Shown one piece after another: positions 62,006-64,000 of a stretch of 64,000 bases of DNA. Position numbers and translations under genes: made by a program. Origin of the DNA: Arthrobacter sp. zg-Y820. GTDB taxonomy: Bacteria > Actinomycetota > Actinomycetes > Actinomycetales > Micrococcaceae. Below the pieces are notes generated by a model that was not told where the DNA came from, ran no database searches, and worked only from the letters and a program-made list of their open reading frames with translations. Within the stretch, counting starts at the first letter, position 1; each line of letters opens with the position of its first letter. The DNA is taken from the NCBI RefSeq assembly GCF_030142155.1, contig NZ_CP126247.1, forward strand, positions 1,984,001 to 2,048,000, in the 5' to 3' direction.

Positions 62006-64000
62006 TCAGCCGTTCGACGCCGGAACCCCGTCAGCGGGCGGTTCGTAGTTCGCCAGCGCAGCGCGGAGCCACTCCTGCGTCTCCCGGCGCAGAGACTCGG
62101 GGGCGGCCACCACGACACTGCCTCCCTGCCGGGCGATGAAGCCGGGAATCCACCGGGTGTTCCCGACACGGAGCTCCACCGCGGTGCGCCCGCGCGCGAG
62201 ATCAGCCCGGCGTCCGGCGTCGTACGCGCTCTCCACCCAGCTGGCTGCGGGCTCCAGCAGCAGGGTCACCAGCTCATCTTCGGCGCTGGGCCGGAAGAGG
62301 CCGGCCGGAGTGCTGTCCGGATCGGGGCCCTGCCAGGAGGCCGGACCGGAATCCGTAACGTTGTGGATGCGGTCCACCCGGAAGTTCCGCACGCCTTCCG
62401 AACGGTGGCACCAGGCCTCGAGGTACCAGCGGTCGTTGACGGAGAAGAGCCGCCGCGGGTCCACTGTGCGGTCGGTGACCTCGTCGCGGCTGGGCACCAG
62501 ATAACGCAATTCCAGCTGCCGGCGGCCGGTGATAGCCTGCTGCAGCTGGTCCAGCACGCCGGCGGTGCCTTCGGGTTCCGTGAGCCGGGCGGCGACGGCG
62601 GTGCCGACCCGTCCCGATTCCCCGGCCGCCTCGCTGAGCTTGGCCAGGGCACTGGTCAATGCCGGGGTGCTGCCGACCCCCGGAAGGGACGAGAGCGTTT
62701 CGAGACCGACAATGAGTGCGGCTGCCTCATCCATGCCCAGCCGGACGGGTTCGGAGAGGTCCTGGGCGTTGTCGATGAAAATCTGGCCGTTTTCGAAGTT
62801 CACGTCCATCAGCCCGTTGGGATAGTGCCGGGGGCCGCTGACGAAGAGCAGGTTCAGGTCGCTTGCCAGCTGGGCGGCGCTGACGCCAAAGCGCTGTGCC
62901 GTCTGCTCCATGTCCGCACCCTGGTTCCCCAGGATGTAAGGCACAAGGTCAAGCAGGCGCGTCAGGTGGCTCTGAGCTGCCGTCGAGCTGGACGCGGGCG
63001 CCGGGGTGCGGCGGACAAGGGTGAAGGCCGGCACGGGTTTGAGCTGGGCCGCCAGGGCCAGCCGCAGGAGCTCCGCGACCGACTGCCGGAATTCCGCCGG
63101 CTCCACTGCGACGGCGCTGGCCCCCAGCCCGGCCGTGTCGGCCGCCAGGGCGTCCAGGTCCGGGACGGTCAGCGACAGTACGTCCCAGCCCGTGCGGTCC
63201 CCGGCCCTGTCCCCGGCCCTGTCCCCCGTCGCACTTTCCGGCCGGGCCGGTCCGTCGGCGCGCAGCCGCAGCTCGGCAGCCGCACCCTCCCGGGCTTCCA
63301 CCACGGCCGTGACCGGGGCGAACACCCGGTCCAGCGATGCCAGTGAGGCCTCAATGTCGAAGTCCTCCGGAACGTCGTAGCTGCCCGCTTCCAGGGCCAC
63401 CGGCGTCGTCATCCGGGACAGCCGGAAAAAGCGCTCGGCTCCGCGGTCCAGGTCCCATCCGACCACGTACCAATGCCCGAAGCGGCTGCCCATCCCCCAC
63501 GGCTGCACGTGCCGGCGGGTGCTCCGCCGCCGGCCCGGTTTCGCCTTCCCTCCTGCGCTGCCGGTGCGTGCCGCCGGGCGGTAGCCGAAGGAAATGGGCG
63601 TGCGGGTGGTCGTGGCTTTCCAGACGGTGTCAAAGTTTGGGTCGTTGGTGCGGATCCGGGGCTGCAGGGGGCTCGCGGCGGCGCCGTCGGCCACCACGCC
63701 GCGGGCTTGGAGCTTGCGCAGCGCCCGTGCCGCTGCCGAGCCCAGCGACGCCTGCTCCCACATGCTTGCCGCCAGGGCCAGGACGGCTGATTCCTCGGGG
63801 CTGAACCGCACGCCGGGAAGCCGGTAGGCATCGGCTCGAATGCGGTACCGGCGCACCGAGTTGTCCTGGTCGTAGAGCGTTTCCTCGCTGTAGGACTCCA
63901 CGGGAATGCCCTGTTCGCGCAGGAAGGCCTTGTCACGGTCGAAGAGCTTTTCCCGGGCGGCGGTGGACGGCGCTTCGCCGTAGAGCTCGATTTCGTCGAA
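62006..64000 (-). CDS. pafBC: PafB–PafC fusion, WYL-domain DNA-damage regulator, N-terminus cut by the window edge
   Basis: The frame is open to base 64000, so the N-terminal HTH of PafB lies partly outside. The visible protein has a first WYL domain (SRFGHWYVVGWDLDRGAERFFRLSRM). The second half has its own HTH-like region (LLDLVPYILGNQGADMEQTAQRFGVSAAQLASDL) and a second WYL domain (NDRWYLEAWCHRSEGVRNFRVDRI). PafBC activates the LexA-independent DNA-damage response in actinobacteria. Here PafB and PafC are fused in one chain, as reported for Arthrobacter. A short tandem repeat lies in the linker between the halves. It begins the pafBC–tatA–tatC–helY block. Confidence 0.93.
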   Translation of the reverse strand, partial: FDEIELYGEAPSTAAREKLFDRDKAFLREQGIPVESYSEETLYDQDNSVRRYRIRADAYRLPGVRFSPEESAVLALAASMWEQASLGSAAARALRKLQARGVVADGAAASPLQPRIRTNDPNFDTVWKATTTRTPISFGYRPAARTGSAGGKAKPGRRRSTRRHVQPWGMGSRFGHWYVVGWDLDRGAERFFRLSRMTTPVALEAGSYDVPEDFDIEASLASLDRVFAPVTAVVEAREGAAAELRLRADGPARPESATGDRAGDRAGDRTGWDVLSLTVPDLDALAADTAGLGASAVAVEPAEFRQSVAELLRLALAAQLKPVPAFTLVRRTPAPASSSTAAQSHLTRLLDLVPYILGNQGADMEQTAQRFGVSAAQLASDLNLLFVSGPRHYPNGLMDVNFENGQIFIDNAQDLSEPVRLGMDEAAALIVGLETLSSLPGVGSTPALTSALAKLSEAAGESGRVGTAVAARLTEPEGTAGVLDQLQQAITGRRQLELRYLVPSRDEVTDRTVDPRRLFSVNDRWYLEAWCHRSEGVRNFRVDRIHNVTDSGPASWQGPDPDSTPAGLFRPSAEDELVTLLLEPAASWVESAYDAGRRADLARGRTAVELRVGNTRWIPGFIARQGGSVVVAAPESLRRETQEWLRAALANYEPPADGVPASNG
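63197..63232 (-). repeat. 12-bp tandem repeat inside pafBC
   Basis: GTCCCCGGCCCT occurs twice in tandem at 63197–63208 and 63209–63220, followed by a degenerate third unit. On the coding strand it gives GDRAGDRAGDRT in the linker. Such repeats can change length by slippage without breaking the frame. Confidence 0.85.

Overview
The window is high-GC DNA from an actinobacterium, most likely a member of the Micrococcaceae close to Arthrobacter. The evidence is the set of actinobacterial marker genes: rbpA, helY, the gene order pafBC–small membrane protein–tatA–tatC–helY, a PafB–PafC fusion of the Arthrobacter type, a DUF4193 protein, a polyprenol-phosphate-mannose-synthase-like glycosyltransferase and a DUF222/HNH (13E12-type) endonuclease. 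No rRNA, tRNA, CRISPR array or intact transposon was found.

Layout. 1–5.4 kb: end of a methylmalonate-semialdehyde dehydrogenase with its aminotransferase, small stress and membrane genes, and an alditol oxidase. 5.4–12.7 kb: an L-arabinose regulon on the minus strand (araBDA, and a galM-like epimerase–LacI regulator–hydrolase operon), with matching LacI-type operators before araB and before the epimerase. 12.8–24 kb: a hypothetical gene, a truncated response regulator, a GH13 glucosidase, an MFS transporter, a LigD-type polymerase, nhaA, a glycosyltransferase, three-way lipid/hydrolase genes and a P-loop protein. 24–29 kb: a dicarboxylate-type cluster (SLC13 transporter, LysR regulator, two tartrate-dehydrogenase paralogues). 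29–37 kb: EamA transporter, an HTH/Clp-N gene pair, a zinc alcohol dehydrogenase, an ArsR/MFS pair and the HNH endonuclease with LexA-like boxes. 37–40 kb: an ECF42-type sigma factor and its DGPF/YCII partner, each preceded by the same promoter. 39.3–43.8 kb: a zone of broken genes and small membrane genes. 44.8–47.2 kb: an AAA ATPase and a GT1 glycosyltransferase.

The most informative intergenic stretch is 47.24–47.99 kb. It contains a near-perfect match to the actinobacterial dif consensus (47368–47395), so the window probably spans the replication terminus. Downstream of it lie four extra copies of the XerD-arm-like motif TTGACATAAC, all in the same orientation. The zone of gene decay lies on the other side of dif, within about 8 kb.

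48–64 kb is core housekeeping: DUF4193, peptide deformylase, an S9 peptidase, an RlmA-type rRNA methyltransferase, NfeD and SPFH membrane proteins, rbpA (behind a SigR/SigH-like promoter), a Ppm1-like synthase, an amidohydrolase, helY, tatC, tatA and pafBC. The last gene runs off the right end and the first gene runs off the left end.
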